A DNA stretch of 64,000 bases from Arthrobacter sp. 9AX (GTDB lineage: Bacteria; Actinomycetota; Actinomycetes; Actinomycetales; Micrococcaceae): positions 478,416-542,415 of the forward strand of contig NZ_LR733293.1 in assembly GCF_902506095.1 (NCBI RefSeq), written 5' to 3'. Positions 8,797-18,406 of this stretch are shown here, piece after piece (positions within the stretch are counted from its first letter, which is position 1; each line of letters starts with the position of its first letter). The position numbers and the translations under genes are program-made. A model generated the notes under the pieces. The model did no database searches and was not told the DNA's origin. It saw only the letters and a list, made by a program, of their open reading frames with translations.

Positions 8797-9790
8797 TTTT
8801 GTTTCTGCTCCCGCTGCTGGGAAGGCCGGCATTCCGCAGCAGCGCGGCCAGCCGCGGCGCATCTGACGCTATCGCCCAGTCCCATCGCGCTACCCTGAAC
8901 CCGGCCGCGCGGAGTTTGTCTTCGCGCTTCTTCTCGGCCAACACCGTCTGGCGGGCGGTCTGGTGGCCGAGGTATTCGTCGCGGAGGTACTTCGCGTCGC
9001 CGTCGAACTCCCCGACGAGTTTGAACCGCGGCCAGAAGAAGTCCGTTCGGGCGACGAAACGCCCGCCTATATGGAAACTCGCCTGAAGCAGCGGAGCAGG
9101 AAAGCCCAAAAGATGGATCTGTGCCCTGCTGAGCGATTCGCCGGCGGATCCTGAATTCGTAACGGCGAAATCGAGTACTTGGGTGGCCCAGCGCCGTCGT
9201 GCCCCCGATTCCAGGCGAGCAGCAAGCGCCAGCAATTCGTCCTTGCCCACTGCTGGGCCTGAGGTTCGTCGCATGCCAATGGCATGATCGGCCAGAACCG
9301 TACCCGCCGCAAAATTTTCTCGTGCGATAACTGACACCACAGTCTCGGGCAACGGAGTTACCAACAGCCCGTTGTGCAAAACTGCGGCTGCCTGCGGGCC
9401 GTGGCGGGCGATGCCGTAGCTGCCCAGTCCCTCTAATCCGGAAAAGCCGGACGGCATCAGGGCGGCTGAAGTCGTTGGACGGCTCCGGCCTGTGTGGCCC
9501 CTTGAGGCCCCGGACAGCTGCACGTGGCTCGGAATATCGAGCAATTCCAGGTCCCACAGTGCGGCGGCTGTGTTGAGGCAAAACCTCGACTCCGGCAACT
9601 CAAGGTTCACAGCCAGAATTGTGTGACGGTACCTTTCCCATGGTGGCAGTGAGATCCATTCCTGTTTGAGGGCGTAAACGCCTCTCCGGACGCGGATCAA
9701 CTCGCCGCGGGCGTAGCGCCTGCTGAGCGAGCGGGAGTCCCCGGTACTCCGGTGCAATGCGGCGGCATCAATCAACTCCATGCCCATCAT
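8786..9790 (-). CDS. AbiEi-antitoxin-like / DUF559-type protein
   Basis: 334 residues. The N-terminus (SLSRRYARGELIRVRRGVYAL) matches the winged-helix domain of AbiEi-type antitoxins and transcriptional regulator-like proteins. The C-terminus (VGEFDGDAKY, then EKKREDKLRAAGFRVARWDW) resembles the VSR/DUF559 nuclease-like fold with a possible D/D/K active site. There is no AbiEii-type nucleotidyltransferase toxin next to it, so a complete toxin-antitoxin pair is not seen. Such solitary genes are frequent in actinobacteria. The gene is bracketed by two copies of a 60-bp palindrome; copy A supplies its stop codon. The start could also be the ATG a few codons downstream (MELIDAAAL). Confidence 0.75.
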   Translation of the reverse strand: MMGMELIDAAALHRSTGDSRSLSRRYARGELIRVRRGVYALKQEWISLPPWERYRHTILAVNLELPESRFCLNTAAALWDLELLDIPSHVQLSGASRGHTGRSRPTTSAALMPSGFSGLEGLGSYGIARHGPQAAAVLHNGLLVTPLPETVVSVIARENFAAGTVLADHAIGMRRTSGPAVGKDELLALAARLESGARRRWATQVLDFAVTNSGSAGESLSRAQIHLLGFPAPLLQASFHIGGRFVARTDFFWPRFKLVGEFDGDAKYLRDEYLGHQTARQTVLAEKKREDKLRAAGFRVARWDWAIASDAPRLAALLRNAGLPSSGSRNKSTP

Positions 9791-9859
9791 CGTCCTCGGC
9801 GCGGTCCAGGCATTAAAGCGATAACCCAGGTATGTGGATAATCACAAAACCGGCGCAGC

Positions 9860-9919
9860 GCACCACCGAATGGACGATGCACCAGCGGGTCCGCAGGTGC
9901 ATTGTCCATTGGCCGGTGC
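9860..9919. repeat. 60-bp palindromic repeat, copy B
   Basis: Same length and layout as copy A (8737-8796). The inner 36 bases (9872-9907) match copy A at 28 positions, and the arm differences are compensatory or wobble pairs. Extended stem AATGGACGATGCACC pairs with 9896-9910; outer GCACC/GGTGC ends also pair. It sits 69 bases upstream of the AbiEi-like gene. The rest of the 269-base gap to 10060 shows no gene and no convincing promoter. Confidence 0.85.
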
Positions 9920-10059
9920 ATTCGTAACTGGGCCCCGGGAACCAAGAGACGCAGGTTAACACTCACACCGGGGACAACCAGTGGGTATTTACCAACTGTT
10001 CAATAACTCTGTGGCGCGCGTCCTAGCGGCTTTTTAGGGGCGTCTGCTCTACTTGATGG

Positions 10060-10920
10060 ATGACAACGCTGACTGAAACCTCAGTCGCCGGCAACGATGA
10101 CCGGCGAGACAACCACAACAACAACGCAGACCAGAAGCTGATGGTCGCACTTGACGTGGACGGCACCCTGGTGGACCACGATGGCCACATGTCCCCGGCC
10201 GTCCGCGAAGCGGCGCAGGCTGTGGTGGCCGCAGGCCACGAGGTGATGATCGCCACCGGCCGGTCACTGAATGCCACGCTGCCCATCATCGAGAAAATCG
10301 GGATTGAACGCGGCTACGCGGTGTGCTGCAACGGCGGCGTGACGCTGCGGCTCCAGCCGGACCTGGAGAACGGGTACGAGGTCATCCACAAGGCCACGTT
10401 TGATCCTGCTCCGGCTTTGCGGGCACTCCGCGAGCGGCTTCCTTCGGCGAAGTACGCCCTGGAGGATGAGGACGGCAACTTCCTGTCCACCGAGCGCTTC
10501 CAGGACCCCAGCTTCGGCGTCGAGGCCGTGGGTGTGGACTTCCACACCATGCTCGAAGCCACCGCCGTGCGGGTGGTGGTGTTCAGCACCGAGAACACAC
10601 CCGAAGAGTTCAATGAGGCCATCGAGCACGTGGGCCTGGCCGGGGTCACCTACTCGGTGGGCTGGACGGCGTGGCTGGACATCGCCGCCGCCGGCGTAAC
10701 GAAGGCCAGTGCACTGGAGAACCTGCGCGGCCGCCTCGGCATCGAACCGCACCTGACGGTGGCGATCGGCGACGGCCGGAACGACATCGAAATGCTCGGC
10801 TGGGCCGGGCGGGGAGTGGCCATGGGCCAGGCTCCGGAGGAAGTCATTGCCGCTGCGGACGAGGTCACCCATTCCGTGTTCGACGACGGCGCCGCCCACG
10901 TGCTGCGCAGCCTCCTTTAG
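10060..10920 (+). CDS. HAD-superfamily hydrolase, Cof subfamily
   Basis: 286 residues. Motif I is DVDGTLVD with nucleophile Asp32 and Asp34; the last motif is AIGDGRNDIEMLGWAG, followed by VAMGQAPEEV, the Cof/IIB-cap signature. Members dephosphorylate sugar phosphates, nucleotides or cofactor phosphates such as FMN; the substrate is not predictable here. The N-terminal 25 residues are polar and family-atypical, so the true start may be further downstream, though no better start with a ribosome binding site was found. Cytoplasmic. Confidence 0.85.
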   Translation: MTTLTETSVAGNDDRRDNHNNNADQKLMVALDVDGTLVDHDGHMSPAVREAAQAVVAAGHEVMIATGRSLNATLPIIEKIGIERGYAVCCNGGVTLRLQPDLENGYEVIHKATFDPAPALRALRERLPSAKYALEDEDGNFLSTERFQDPSFGVEAVGVDFHTMLEATAVRVVVFSTENTPEEFNEAIEHVGLAGVTYSVGWTAWLDIAAAGVTKASALENLRGRLGIEPHLTVAIGDGRNDIEMLGWAGRGVAMGQAPEEVIAAADEVTHSVFDDGAAHVLRSLL

Positions 10921-10937
10921 CTTTCGGCGGGCTGCAA

Positions 10938-11324
10938 GTGCTTCTGGTCCAGTGGGCAGCGGTGGGCGCCTGCGCTGTTTTGGCCGGCCTTGCCGTCTTT
11001 CAGGCGGCCCTCATCGGCGGTGCTCCGCTGGGACGGTTGGCCTGGGGAGGGCAGCACAAAGTCCTGCCCGCCGGGCTGCGGGCAGGCAGCGCGGTGTCGA
11101 TCGTCCTGTATGCGGCCTTTGGGTACGCGGCGCTCGCCAAAGCGGGCATGGTGCCATACCTCGGCAATGAGGCTGTTACGTCGACCGTCATTTGGGTGCT
11201 GATGGGGTACTTCGTCCTCGGCATCCTGATGAACGCCATCTCGCGGAGCAAGCCGGAGCGGGCCGTGATGACTCCCGTGGCACTGTTCCTCGCCGTCGCC
11301 TACCTGGTTCTTGCCCTCAACTGA
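10938..11324 (+). CDS. Small integral membrane protein, 128 aa
   Basis: Four hydrophobic helices are evident (roughly residues 3-25, 47-68, 82-103 and 108-127), with short connecting loops. The start is taken as the GTG at 10938, preceded by GGCGG; this avoids overlap with the HAD gene, which ends 17 bases earlier. No recognised family or catalytic residues. It lies in the same direction as, and close to, the HAD and histidine-phosphatase genes, so it may be co-transcribed. Function unknown. Confidence 0.7.
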   Translation: MLLVQWAAVGACAVLAGLAVFQAALIGGAPLGRLAWGGQHKVLPAGLRAGSAVSIVLYAAFGYAALAKAGMVPYLGNEAVTSTVIWVLMGYFVLGILMNAISRSKPERAVMTPVALFLAVAYLVLALN

Positions 11325-11394
11325 AGCTCAGCCCGGCTGTCTTGGCGCGTCCCCGGGTGGGGCCTGGCCCCCGGCGTCGGGCAGAATGGAAAGC

Positions 11395-11979
11395 GTGACC
11401 CTCACGACGTTCGCCCTCATCCGCCACGGCCAGACTGACTGGAACGCACAGCGCCGGCTGCAGGGATCCACGGACATCCCGCTGAACGACGTAGGCCGCG
11501 CCCAGGCGCGTGACGCCGTCGAGGTTCTGTCCGCTTACGAATGGGACGCCATCGTGTCCTCTCCGCTGAGCCGCGCAGCCGAGACGGCCGACGTTATCGC
11601 CGCCGGGCTGGGGCTCAGCGAGGTCCGCCGCGTCCCGGAACTGACCGAGCGGAGCTTCGGGCCGGCAGAAGGAATGCAGGCCGGCCCGGAACTGGACGCG
11701 CTGCGCGTTCCGGGCGGGTTCCGCGGCGCCGAAAGCGAGGACGAGGCCGCTGACCGGGGACTCGCTGCCCTGGAGGCACTTGCCGGGGAGTACCGCGGAC
11801 GCCGCCTGCTCGTCGTCGCGCACGGGACGCTTCTGCGCGTGAGCCTGAGCCGCGCCGTCGGCAGCACGTTGGCAAGCATCGACAACGCGGTGCTCAACCT
11901 CGCGCACCACCACCCAATCGATGGCTGGCAGCTCGAGTACTTCAACGGCGAGCCGGTCATGGCGGCCACCCAGGGCTGA
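11395..11979 (+). CDS. Histidine phosphatase family protein (phosphoglycerate-mutase-like)
   Basis: About 194 residues. The catalytic RHG motif is in ALIRHGQTDWN (His phosphorylated during turnover), followed by QGSTDIPLND, then SSPLSRAAETA, and the second catalytic His in VVAHGTLLR. Length fits the broad-specificity phosphatase branch rather than glycolytic dPGM. Start choice: GTG at 11395 (with GGAAA upstream) or the ATG nine bases earlier. A substrate cannot be assigned. Confidence 0.9.
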   Translation: MTLTTFALIRHGQTDWNAQRRLQGSTDIPLNDVGRAQARDAVEVLSAYEWDAIVSSPLSRAAETADVIAAGLGLSEVRRVPELTERSFGPAEGMQAGPELDALRVPGGFRGAESEDEAADRGLAALEALAGEYRGRRLLVVAHGTLLRVSLSRAVGSTLASIDNAVLNLAHHHPIDGWQLEYFNGEPVMAATQG

Positions 11980-12011
11980 CCCCCGGCCAATCCGGCCATG
12001 CCCGCCGGTGC

Positions 12012-12935
12012 TCAGCCAAACAGCAGCGCGGCGCCGAGCAGCAGCGGGACGGACAGGACTGTGGTGATCACGGCGGTGGACTGCGCCAACGCCTGGCCCA
12101 CCCCGTACCGGATGGAGTACAGGACCACGTTCTGTCCTGTGGGGAGGATGGCGCAGGCCGTGACGACGAAGGTGCTGAAGGCGTCGAGGCGGAAGACAAA
12201 CGCGGCCAGCACCCACGCCAGCACAGGCTGGACCGCCGATTTCAGCACCACGGCGAGGGCGGTGGGCACGGCCTCGCCCGTGCCCCCGCGCAGGGTGAGG
12301 CCATGGAGGGACATCCCGAAAATGATCAGCATCAGCGGGACGGTCATTTGCGCGGCCAGGGACACCGGCGCGAGCACCAGTTCCGGCACCTCGATCTCGA
12401 AGGCGCTGAGGAGGATGCCCAGGATGGCGGCGACCGTGACCGGATTCCGGAACGGCGTGCAAAGGACTTTCAGGACCGAGGGTTTGTGCCCCTTGGGATC
12501 GGCCAGATCCAGGATGGTCAGGGCAACGGGTGTCAGCAGGGCAAGCTGGAACAGCATGATCGGCGTAACGAACGTGGCACTGCCCAGCACGTAAGCGGAC
12601 AGAGGCACACCCAGGTTGGTGGAATTCACGATTCCGGTGCTCAGTGCGCCAATGACGGTCCGCCGCGTGCCCCACCGTCCCAGCGCTCCGACCACCGCAA
12701 AAACCAGCATGCACGCCACGGCGGTGACAACCGAAATCAGGCCGGTGGCACTGAGCACTTCGGAGATATGCCGCGTGGCAATCATCGAGAACATCAGGCT
12801 TGGCAGCCCCACCGTGAAAGACAACGCGGACAGCACCTTGGTTCCCTGCTGGCCCAGCACGTTGTACCGCGCCAGGAGATACCCGGCCAGCAGCACCATG
12901 CCCACCACGAAAAAGCCCTTCAGCACTCCTTCCAA
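12012..12935 (-). CDS. AEC-family transporter (auxin efflux carrier fold)
   Basis: 307 residues with about ten hydrophobic helices spanning the whole chain. The N-terminal helix ends in [12 protein letters not shown], a typical AEC opening; SLPSLMF-type and [15 protein letters not shown] stretches match the broken-helix Asn motif of the family. Members export or exchange dicarboxylates such as malate, or other organic anions. The listed start is a TTG; GTG codons at 12926 and 12908 are alternatives, the latter with AAGGG upstream but shortening helix 1. Convergent with the phosphatase gene. Confidence 0.8.
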   Translation of the reverse strand: MEGVLKGFFVVGMVLLAGYLLARYNVLGQQGTKVLSALSFTVGLPSLMFSMIATRHISEVLSATGLISVVTAVACMLVFAVVGALGRWGTRRTVIGALSTGIVNSTNLGVPLSAYVLGSATFVTPIMLFQLALLTPVALTILDLADPKGHKPSVLKVLCTPFRNPVTVAAILGILLSAFEIEVPELVLAPVSLAAQMTVPLMLIIFGMSLHGLTLRGGTGEAVPTALAVVLKSAVQPVLAWVLAAFVFRLDAFSTFVVTACAILPTGQNVVLYSIRYGVGQALAQSTAVITTVLSVPLLLGAALLFG

Positions 12936-13039
12936 AAGGCAGGCCCCAATTCTGTTCGCGCGATGTTTGTACTTGTAAACCTACCCGGGTGTGGGTGCCG
13001 GCATCACGGCGGCCATTGTCCACAAAGAGCTTGGTGGGC

Positions 13040-13639
13040 CTAGCGAGCCTCAAGGATCAGCGCCAGCAAGCGGGCTGCCGCGGGCCGGGCAGCGTGCTCC
13101 TCGTTCCACTGCGCCCGGGCCACCGCCTTGCTGACCGCCTGCGTGGTGATGCCGAGTTCCTGGGCCACCGCTTTCTGCTGGCCGCGCACTCCCGGCGTGA
13201 GCAGGTCCAGGACCCGCCACTCGGCGCCGGAGCGGTCACGGACGATGTGCCCCAGCAAACGGAGCACCGCCTCGGCATCATGGGCGACGTCAGCCAGCGG
13301 ACCCTCCACCGCCACCGGCACCCGCTCCTTGCTGTTGCGGAGCCGGTCCACGGCCCGCCGTGCATAGACCAGCCCGTGGCCGGAAGCGTCCTTGATCTGG
13401 TTCGGCAGCGGCTCATTCACGGGTCCGACGCCGATCCCCACGTACCAGGAACCAGCCCGCAGCGCGATCAGGGCCACCTCCACGGCCTGGTGCGGGCAGT
13501 CCACGATGCCCTGGACCTCGTCCTCAACCGACCGGTCGAAATCCAGGCGCGCTGGAATGTGCCGCAGGTCCTTGAGAAGCTGCGGCACCCGGTCACCATC
13601 GCGCCGGCTATCGGTCTGGTTGATTGTCAGCGTGAACAT
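13040..13639 (-). CDS. HTH regulator-like protein divergent from phosphoketolase
   Basis: 199 residues. The C-terminal third contains a helix-turn-helix ([20 protein letters not shown], about 154-173) of the sigma-70 region 4/MarR-like kind, preceded by an RVLDLLTPG segment. The N-terminal part ([39 protein letters not shown]) resembles SatD-like/HTH proteins seen in actinobacteria. Start ATG at 13639 with a weak ribosome binding site. It diverges from the phosphoketolase gene across 123 bases containing an imperfect CCCGGAGGCA repeat. Regulation of phosphoketolase is an inference. Confidence 0.75.
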   Translation of the reverse strand: MFTLTINQTDSRRDGDRVPQLLKDLRHIPARLDFDRSVEDEVQGIVDCPHQAVEVALIALRAGSWYVGIGVGPVNEPLPNQIKDASGHGLVYARRAVDRLRNSKERVPVAVEGPLADVAHDAEAVLRLLGHIVRDRSGAEWRVLDLLTPGVRGQQKAVAQELGITTQAVSKAVARAQWNEEHAARPAAARLLALILEAR

Positions 13640-13762
13640 CTGAAAGCACAGCCTACCCGGAGGCAGCAGCACCGGGGCAAGCGGGGTTGCCTCCTCCGGG
13701 CGCATCTGGTGCGATGGAGCAACGGCTGCTTCCAGGCGGCGATAAGCGACGTGAGGATGGTT

Positions 13763-16138
13763 ATGGCCGGCAGCATGGGGCAGGACGAACTGGAACTGGT
13801 GGACCGCTGGTGGCGTGCCGCCAACTACCTTTCGGTGGGACAGATCTACCTCCGCGCCAACCCGCTGCTGCGCGAACCGTTGAAGCCGGAGCACATCAAA
13901 TCCCGGCTGCTGGGGCACTGGGGCACCACTCCGGGCCTGAACTTCGTCTACGCGCACCTGAACCGCATCATCCGCCGTGACTCCGCCGAGATGCTTTTTG
14001 TGGCAGGTCCGGGCCACGGCGGGCCCGCCGTCGTCGCCAACGCCTGGCTGGAGGGCACGTACTCTGAAATCTACGGACACGTGGGCAACGACGGCGAGGG
14101 CATGGCCGAGCTGTTCCGCCAGTTCTCCTACCCGGGCGGCATTCCCAGCCACGCCGCTCCGGAGACGCCGGGCTCCATCAACGAGGGCGGCGAACTGGGG
14201 TATTCCCTCGCCCATGCCTACGGCGCTGTACTGGACAATCCCCAGCTGCTGGCCGCCGTCGTGATTGGCGACGGCGAGGCCGAGACCGGGCCGCTCGCCG
14301 CCAGCTGGCACTCGCACAATTTCCTCGACCCGGCAACGGACGGTGCGGTGCTGCCCATCCTGCACCTGAACGGTTACAAAATCGCCAACCCCACCGTCCT
14401 GGCCCGGATGCCCGAAGCGCAATTGGACCAGCTGCTGCGCGGCTACGGCCACGAGCCTTATTTCGTCACCGTGAAGGACCCGGACGATACCGAACAGGCA
14501 CACCGGGACTTCGCCGCGGCGCTGGAAAGCTGTGTCGCGGACATCCGTGCCATCCAGGACATCCGCCGGCTGGACGCCGCAGGTGCCGATGCAGAGGCGC
14601 CGCACTGGCCCGTGCTGGTGCTGCGCTCGCCGAAGGGCTGGACCGGTCCGCGGGAGGTGGACGGGCTGCAGGTTGAGGGGACGTGGCGGAGCCACCAGGT
14701 GCCGCTGTCCGAGGTCCGCACCAACGGTGACCACCTCGGGCTCCTGGAGGAGTGGCTGCAGTCCTACCGTCCGGAGGAACTGTTCGACGGCGGCGGGCGG
14801 CTCCGGCCCGACGTCGCCGCGGGTGCGCCGTCAGGTGATTTCCGGATGAGCGCCACGCCCCACGCCAACGGCGGCCTGCTCCGGCAGGCGCTGAAGCTGC
14901 CCGCCTATGGTGATCACGCGGTCGAGGTCGCCACAGCCGGGACCGAACGCGTCAGCCCCATGATCACGCTGGGTTCCTGGATGCGGGACGTCGTGGCCCT
15001 GAACATGGAAAACTTCCGGCTGTTCGGCCCGGACGAGACGGCGTCCAACCGGCTCCAGAACGTCTACGAGGTCACCGACAAGGTGTGGCAGTACCGGATT
15101 GACGACGTCGACGAGCACCTGGCGCGCTCCGGCAGGGTGATGGAGGTGCTCAGTGAGCACCTGTGCCAGGGCTGGCTGGAAGGCTACCTGCTGACGGGCC
15201 GGCACGGCGTTTTCAACTGCTACGAAGCCTTCATCCACATCGTGGATTCCATGTTCAACCAGCACGCCAAGTGGCTGAAAGTGCACCGCAAGCTGCCGTG
15301 GCGCCAGCCCGTCCCTTCCCTGAATTACCTGCTGTCCTCGCACGTGTGGCAGCAGGACCACAACGGATTTTCGCACCAGGACCCGGGGTTTATTGACCAT
15401 GCCGTGAACAAGAAGGCCGAGGTCATCCGGGTATACCTGCCGCCGGACGCCAACACGCTGCTGTCCGTGATGGAGCACTGCCTGGCCTCTACGGATTACG
15501 TGAACATCGTGGTCAGCGGCAAGCAGCCCTCGCCCACCTGGCTGGGACCGGCCGACGCCGCCACCCACTGCCAGCGGGGCCTGGGCATCTGGGAGTTTGC
15601 CGGGACTGAAGTTCCCGGCGAGGAGCCCGACGTCGTTCTTGCCTGCGCCGGTGACGTCCCCACGGTGGAGACCGTGGCCGCGGCGGAACTGCTCCGGAAG
15701 GGCGCTCCCGGCCTGAAAGTCCGGGTGGTCAATGTGGTGGACCTGATGCGCCTGCAGGACGAAAGCGAGCATCCGCACGGGCTGCCGGCACGGGACTTTG
15801 ACGGGATTTTCACGGCCGACAAGCCCATCATTTTCGCCTACCACGGTTATCCGTCGCTGATCCACCGGCTGGTCTACCGCCGCACCAACCAGGAGGGCCT
15901 GCACGTGCGCGGCTACAAGGAGGAGGGGACCACCACCACACCGTTCGACATGGCCATGCTCAACGGCATCGACCGGTTCCAGCTGGCTATTGATGCGATC
16001 GACCGCGTGCCGGGCCTGGCCGAGAAGCACTCGCTGCTGCGCCAGGAGCTCCAGGACCGCCGGATCCGCGCCCGCGAGCACACCCGCACCCAGGGCGAGG
16101 ACCCGGAGGAGATCCGGAACTGGAAACTGGGCAGCTAA
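13763..16138 (+). CDS. Phosphoketolase (xylulose-5-P / fructose-6-P)
   Basis: Thiamine-diphosphate enzyme cleaving xylulose-5-P (and often fructose-6-P) with phosphate to acetyl-phosphate plus glyceraldehyde-3-P or erythrose-4-P. The 791 residues show [14 protein letters not shown] (80s), the TPP/Mg motif [17 protein letters not shown] (about 167-183), [11 protein letters not shown], and the C-terminal [11 protein letters not shown] and [15 protein letters not shown] stretches. Length is normal. The start at 13763 is preferred because GAGG lies six bases upstream; in-frame ATGs at 13757 and 13775 are alternatives. The frame is open further upstream without support. No acetate kinase or phosphotransacetylase gene is in the window. 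Confidence 0.95.
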   Translation: MAGSMGQDELELVDRWWRAANYLSVGQIYLRANPLLREPLKPEHIKSRLLGHWGTTPGLNFVYAHLNRIIRRDSAEMLFVAGPGHGGPAVVANAWLEGTYSEIYGHVGNDGEGMAELFRQFSYPGGIPSHAAPETPGSINEGGELGYSLAHAYGAVLDNPQLLAAVVIGDGEAETGPLAASWHSHNFLDPATDGAVLPILHLNGYKIANPTVLARMPEAQLDQLLRGYGHEPYFVTVKDPDDTEQAHRDFAAALESCVADIRAIQDIRRLDAAGADAEAPHWPVLVLRSPKGWTGPREVDGLQVEGTWRSHQVPLSEVRTNGDHLGLLEEWLQSYRPEELFDGGGRLRPDVAAGAPSGDFRMSATPHANGGLLRQALKLPAYGDHAVEVATAGTERVSPMITLGSWMRDVVALNMENFRLFGPDETASNRLQNVYEVTDKVWQYRIDDVDEHLARSGRVMEVLSEHLCQGWLEGYLLTGRHGVFNCYEAFIHIVDSMFNQHAKWLKVHRKLPWRQPVPSLNYLLSSHVWQQDHNGFSHQDPGFIDHAVNKKAEVIRVYLPPDANTLLSVMEHCLASTDYVNIVVSGKQPSPTWLGPADAATHCQRGLGIWEFAGTEVPGEEPDVVLACAGDVPTVETVAAAELLRKGAPGLKVRVVNVVDLMRLQDESEHPHGLPARDFDGIFTADKPIIFAYHGYPSLIHRLVYRRTNQEGLHVRGYKEEGTTTTPFDMAMLNGIDRFQLAIDAIDRVPGLAEKHSLLRQELQDRRIRAREHTRTQGEDPEEIRNWKLGS

Positions 16139-16146
16139 GCCCCCGC

Positions 16147-16899
16147 CTATGTCAGGAGGTCGGGGAGGCCGCTTGTGGGCAGGTGGATCCAGCCTTCGCG
16201 GCGGGCGGCTTCGGCATGTGCCCCGTCAGGCTTTGCGGTCCGTCCGACGGCGGCTGCCCGGGCCGTGAGGGAGGCGACGACGGCGTCAAACAGGTCGTCC
16301 GAGCCGGCCAGCCTGTCCTCGTGGCCGGCAAGGTCCAGCCACGGCGCCTGCTCCCGGAGGGTTCCGAGCAGCACCGAAAGGCGTTCCGCTTCGGAAGTCC
16401 CGCGGCCTTTGTACCCGCGTGCGGTCAGCCCCCACACCTTCAGTGATGCGGCGGGGTAGACCTCTGCCAGCTTGCCGGACCCGTCCCGCGGCTGGGGACC
16501 ATGGAGGGCCGCGATCCTGGCCTGGATCACCGCGCACCGCATGGCCGGGTGCGCCAGCCGGTCCGCCGAAACGCTGAGCGGGATCAGGCCGGTCCGGGCG
16601 GTGACGAAACGGTCGGTGTCCCGGTATGCGAGGAGGCGCCTGCCCTCGATGCCGTCGTGCGCAAGGACGGGGCCGCCGTCGAAATTCAAATGCCCGGTAA
16701 GGAACGGGATCAGCGCCTGCGGCCAGCCCACGGGGCAGTCGATGCCCGTCATGCCGGTGGTGCCGAACAGCTCCACGATCTCACGGTCCGCAACATCGAG
16801 GGCGAGGTGTGCCAACCGCGCCCGGCCCTGGCTCCACTCGATGACCGCCACCGCCGTCTTTTTGGTAGCCGCAGCCAGGTCCACTCCGAGCGTCCTCAC
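16147..16899 (-). CDS. DUF429 domain protein
   Basis: 250 residues. The opening LGVDLAAATKKTAVAVIEW resembles an RNase-H-like or sugar-kinase-like nucleotide fold, as in DUF429. Conserved elements follow: GIDCPVGWP, SDRLAHPAMRC, EVYPAASLKVWG and GSDDLFDAVVASLTARA. Biochemical function of the family is not established. Convergent with phosphoketolase, eight bases apart. The 82 bases to the carboxylesterase hold no obvious signal. Confidence 0.85.
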   Translation of the reverse strand: MRTLGVDLAAATKKTAVAVIEWSQGRARLAHLALDVADREIVELFGTTGMTGIDCPVGWPQALIPFLTGHLNFDGGPVLAHDGIEGRRLLAYRDTDRFVTARTGLIPLSVSADRLAHPAMRCAVIQARIAALHGPQPRDGSGKLAEVYPAASLKVWGLTARGYKGRGTSEAERLSVLLGTLREQAPWLDLAGHEDRLAGSDDLFDAVVASLTARAAAVGRTAKPDGAHAEAARREGWIHLPTSGLPDLLT

Positions 16900-16981
16900 G
16901 AGACCAGACTCTACCGGCGTCCGCCTGGTCCTGTTCTGGACACGGGATGACTGCAGGCCCTGGTTCTGGAACGTTGAAGGA

Positions 16982-18307
16982 TCAGGCGGCGTGGTAGGTC
17001 AGGGCGCCCGGGACGCCACCCGTTTCGCCGAGGTCCTCTCCCCGTGCGAATGCCGCCCAGAGGCTCCGCACCTGCCGCCCGACGTCGTCCACGTCCTCCC
17101 AGCCGGCACCGGCAATCAGCCCCACCCCGTCCCAGGTGTTCCGGTTGCCGAAGAGGAGCGGCAGGTCGATGGTGTGGGCCGCACCGAAAATGTTGCCGGG
17201 GGCGTGCCAGTGCAGCACGTAACGGTGGGCCTTTCCCCCGGCACGGGCATGGCGCCGGGCGAATTTCCGGGCAGCCCTGCCGTACACGGTCTCCGTAACC
17301 ACCCAGTCAATCGCCCGGACGGCGGCGGTCCCGGCGACGGGAACCCTGGCAAGACGGCTGAGGTAAGGGCTGCGGGGCAGGAACAGCCGCGCCTCCTCGG
17401 ACGTGTGCCCGATCAGCACCTCGATCCCGGGCGCGGAACGGTTCCAGGCGGCCTCGATCCCCGATTCCTCCGGCAAGGGCGCGTGCCCGTACTGCGTTCC
17501 GAAAGGCATGGCAGCCAGCATCCCGAACTTTCGGGCCACCTGCGCCACGTGGTCTTCCCGCTGCACCACATCCATGGCCGGAGTGTCCCCGGTCACGGCT
17601 TCGGCCGCGATGCCCATCGCATGGTTCATTTTTGCCCGGCCACGCGAAATGCCCAGCGGGGCGCTTTGGATGATGGCCCGCTGGAACAGGGCGGACGCGT
17701 CCGGGGTGGCCATGAGGTGGGCGATGGCATCCCCGCCGGCGGACTGGCCGAAGGCGGTCACCCGGCCGGGATCCCCGCCGAACGCTGCGATGTTCCGCTG
17801 CACCCAGCGGAACGCTTCAAGCTGGTCCAGCAGGCCGAGGTTTCCGGGGCGGCCGGTACGCGTGGCCAGGAACCCGAACAGCCCCAGCCGGTAAGTCAGC
17901 GAAACCACCACCACCCGGTTCCCGGCCACAAGCACTGCCGGATCGAAGATGGCGAGGTCGCCGGAGCCTGTGGTGTAGGAGCCCCCGTGGATCCACACCA
18001 TCACTGGGAGCCGCTCGCCGTCCGCGAGGTCGGCGGGCATGGTGATGGACAGGTTCTGGCAGTCCTCGCTGCCGGGAAGCTCGCCATAGCGGGTGCCCAG
18101 GACGTCGTCCAGGAACGGCACCGGACCCTGCGGGCAGGCGGGCGCGGGCGACGTTGCCGCGTAGGGTTCAGTCCAGTCCGCTACCGGGACGGGCGGCTCG
18201 AACCGCGCGGCACGGGCGTACGGGATGCCGGTGGCCCGGATGACGTCACCGTCCCGCCGGCCGGTGACGGGACCGCAGGGTGGGCTGAAAGTTGGTGCGG
18301 AGTTCAC
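16982..18307 (-). CDS. Type-B carboxylesterase
   Basis: 441 residues of the alpha/beta-hydrolase COesterase family. The oxyanion motif VMVWIHGGSYTTGSG is followed by the nucleophile elbow FGQSAGGDA and a likely catalytic His in GAAHTIDLPLLFG. The N-terminus RDGDVIRATGIPYA is typical. It is shorter than the usual 480-550 residues, mainly in the lid region. No signal peptide, so intracellular hydrolysis of esters (including xenobiotic p-nitrobenzyl-type esters) is likely. It shares orientation with ppa, 99 bases downstream of that gene's stop and beyond a strong hairpin. Confidence 0.9.
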   Translation of the reverse strand: MNSAPTFSPPCGPVTGRRDGDVIRATGIPYARAARFEPPVPVADWTEPYAATSPAPACPQGPVPFLDDVLGTRYGELPGSEDCQNLSITMPADLADGERLPVMVWIHGGSYTTGSGDLAIFDPAVLVAGNRVVVVSLTYRLGLFGFLATRTGRPGNLGLLDQLEAFRWVQRNIAAFGGDPGRVTAFGQSAGGDAIAHLMATPDASALFQRAIIQSAPLGISRGRAKMNHAMGIAAEAVTGDTPAMDVVQREDHVAQVARKFGMLAAMPFGTQYGHAPLPEESGIEAAWNRSAPGIEVLIGHTSEEARLFLPRSPYLSRLARVPVAGTAAVRAIDWVVTETVYGRAARKFARRHARAGGKAHRYVLHWHAPGNIFGAAHTIDLPLLFGNRNTWDGVGLIAGAGWEDVDDVGRQVRSLWAAFARGEDLGETGGVPGALTYHAA

Positions 18308-18349
18308 GCACCAAGAGTTTCACATCTTGCGTGGGCGTCTCGACAGACC

Positions 18350-18395
18350 ACGACGGCGGGTGGCCGGCTTCGAAAAGCCGACCACCCGCCGTCGT
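18350..18395 (-). terminator. Strong hairpin after ppa
   Basis: Arms 18350-18370 and 18375-18395 pair over 21 bp with one G-T wobble around a CGAA tetraloop. It starts 12 bases past the ppa stop (minus strand). It lacks a U-run, so it may stop or attenuate transcription with Rho, or protect the 3' end; it separates ppa from the carboxylesterase gene. Confidence 0.7.
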
Positions 18396-18406
18396 ACGCG
18401 GGAAAA

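Noticed and set aside
8786..9790. Complete AbiE toxin-antitoxin system
   Set aside because: No nucleotidyltransferase (AbiEii) gene is adjacent on either side.
12989..13762. N-terminal extension of phosphoketolase
   Set aside because: It overlaps the divergent HTH gene, and the phosphoketolase family begins at the [13 protein letters not shown] region just after 13763.
13640..14734. Upstream extension of the minus-strand HTH gene to 564 aa
   Set aside because: The extension runs antisense to phosphoketolase; the recognised protein starts at 13639.
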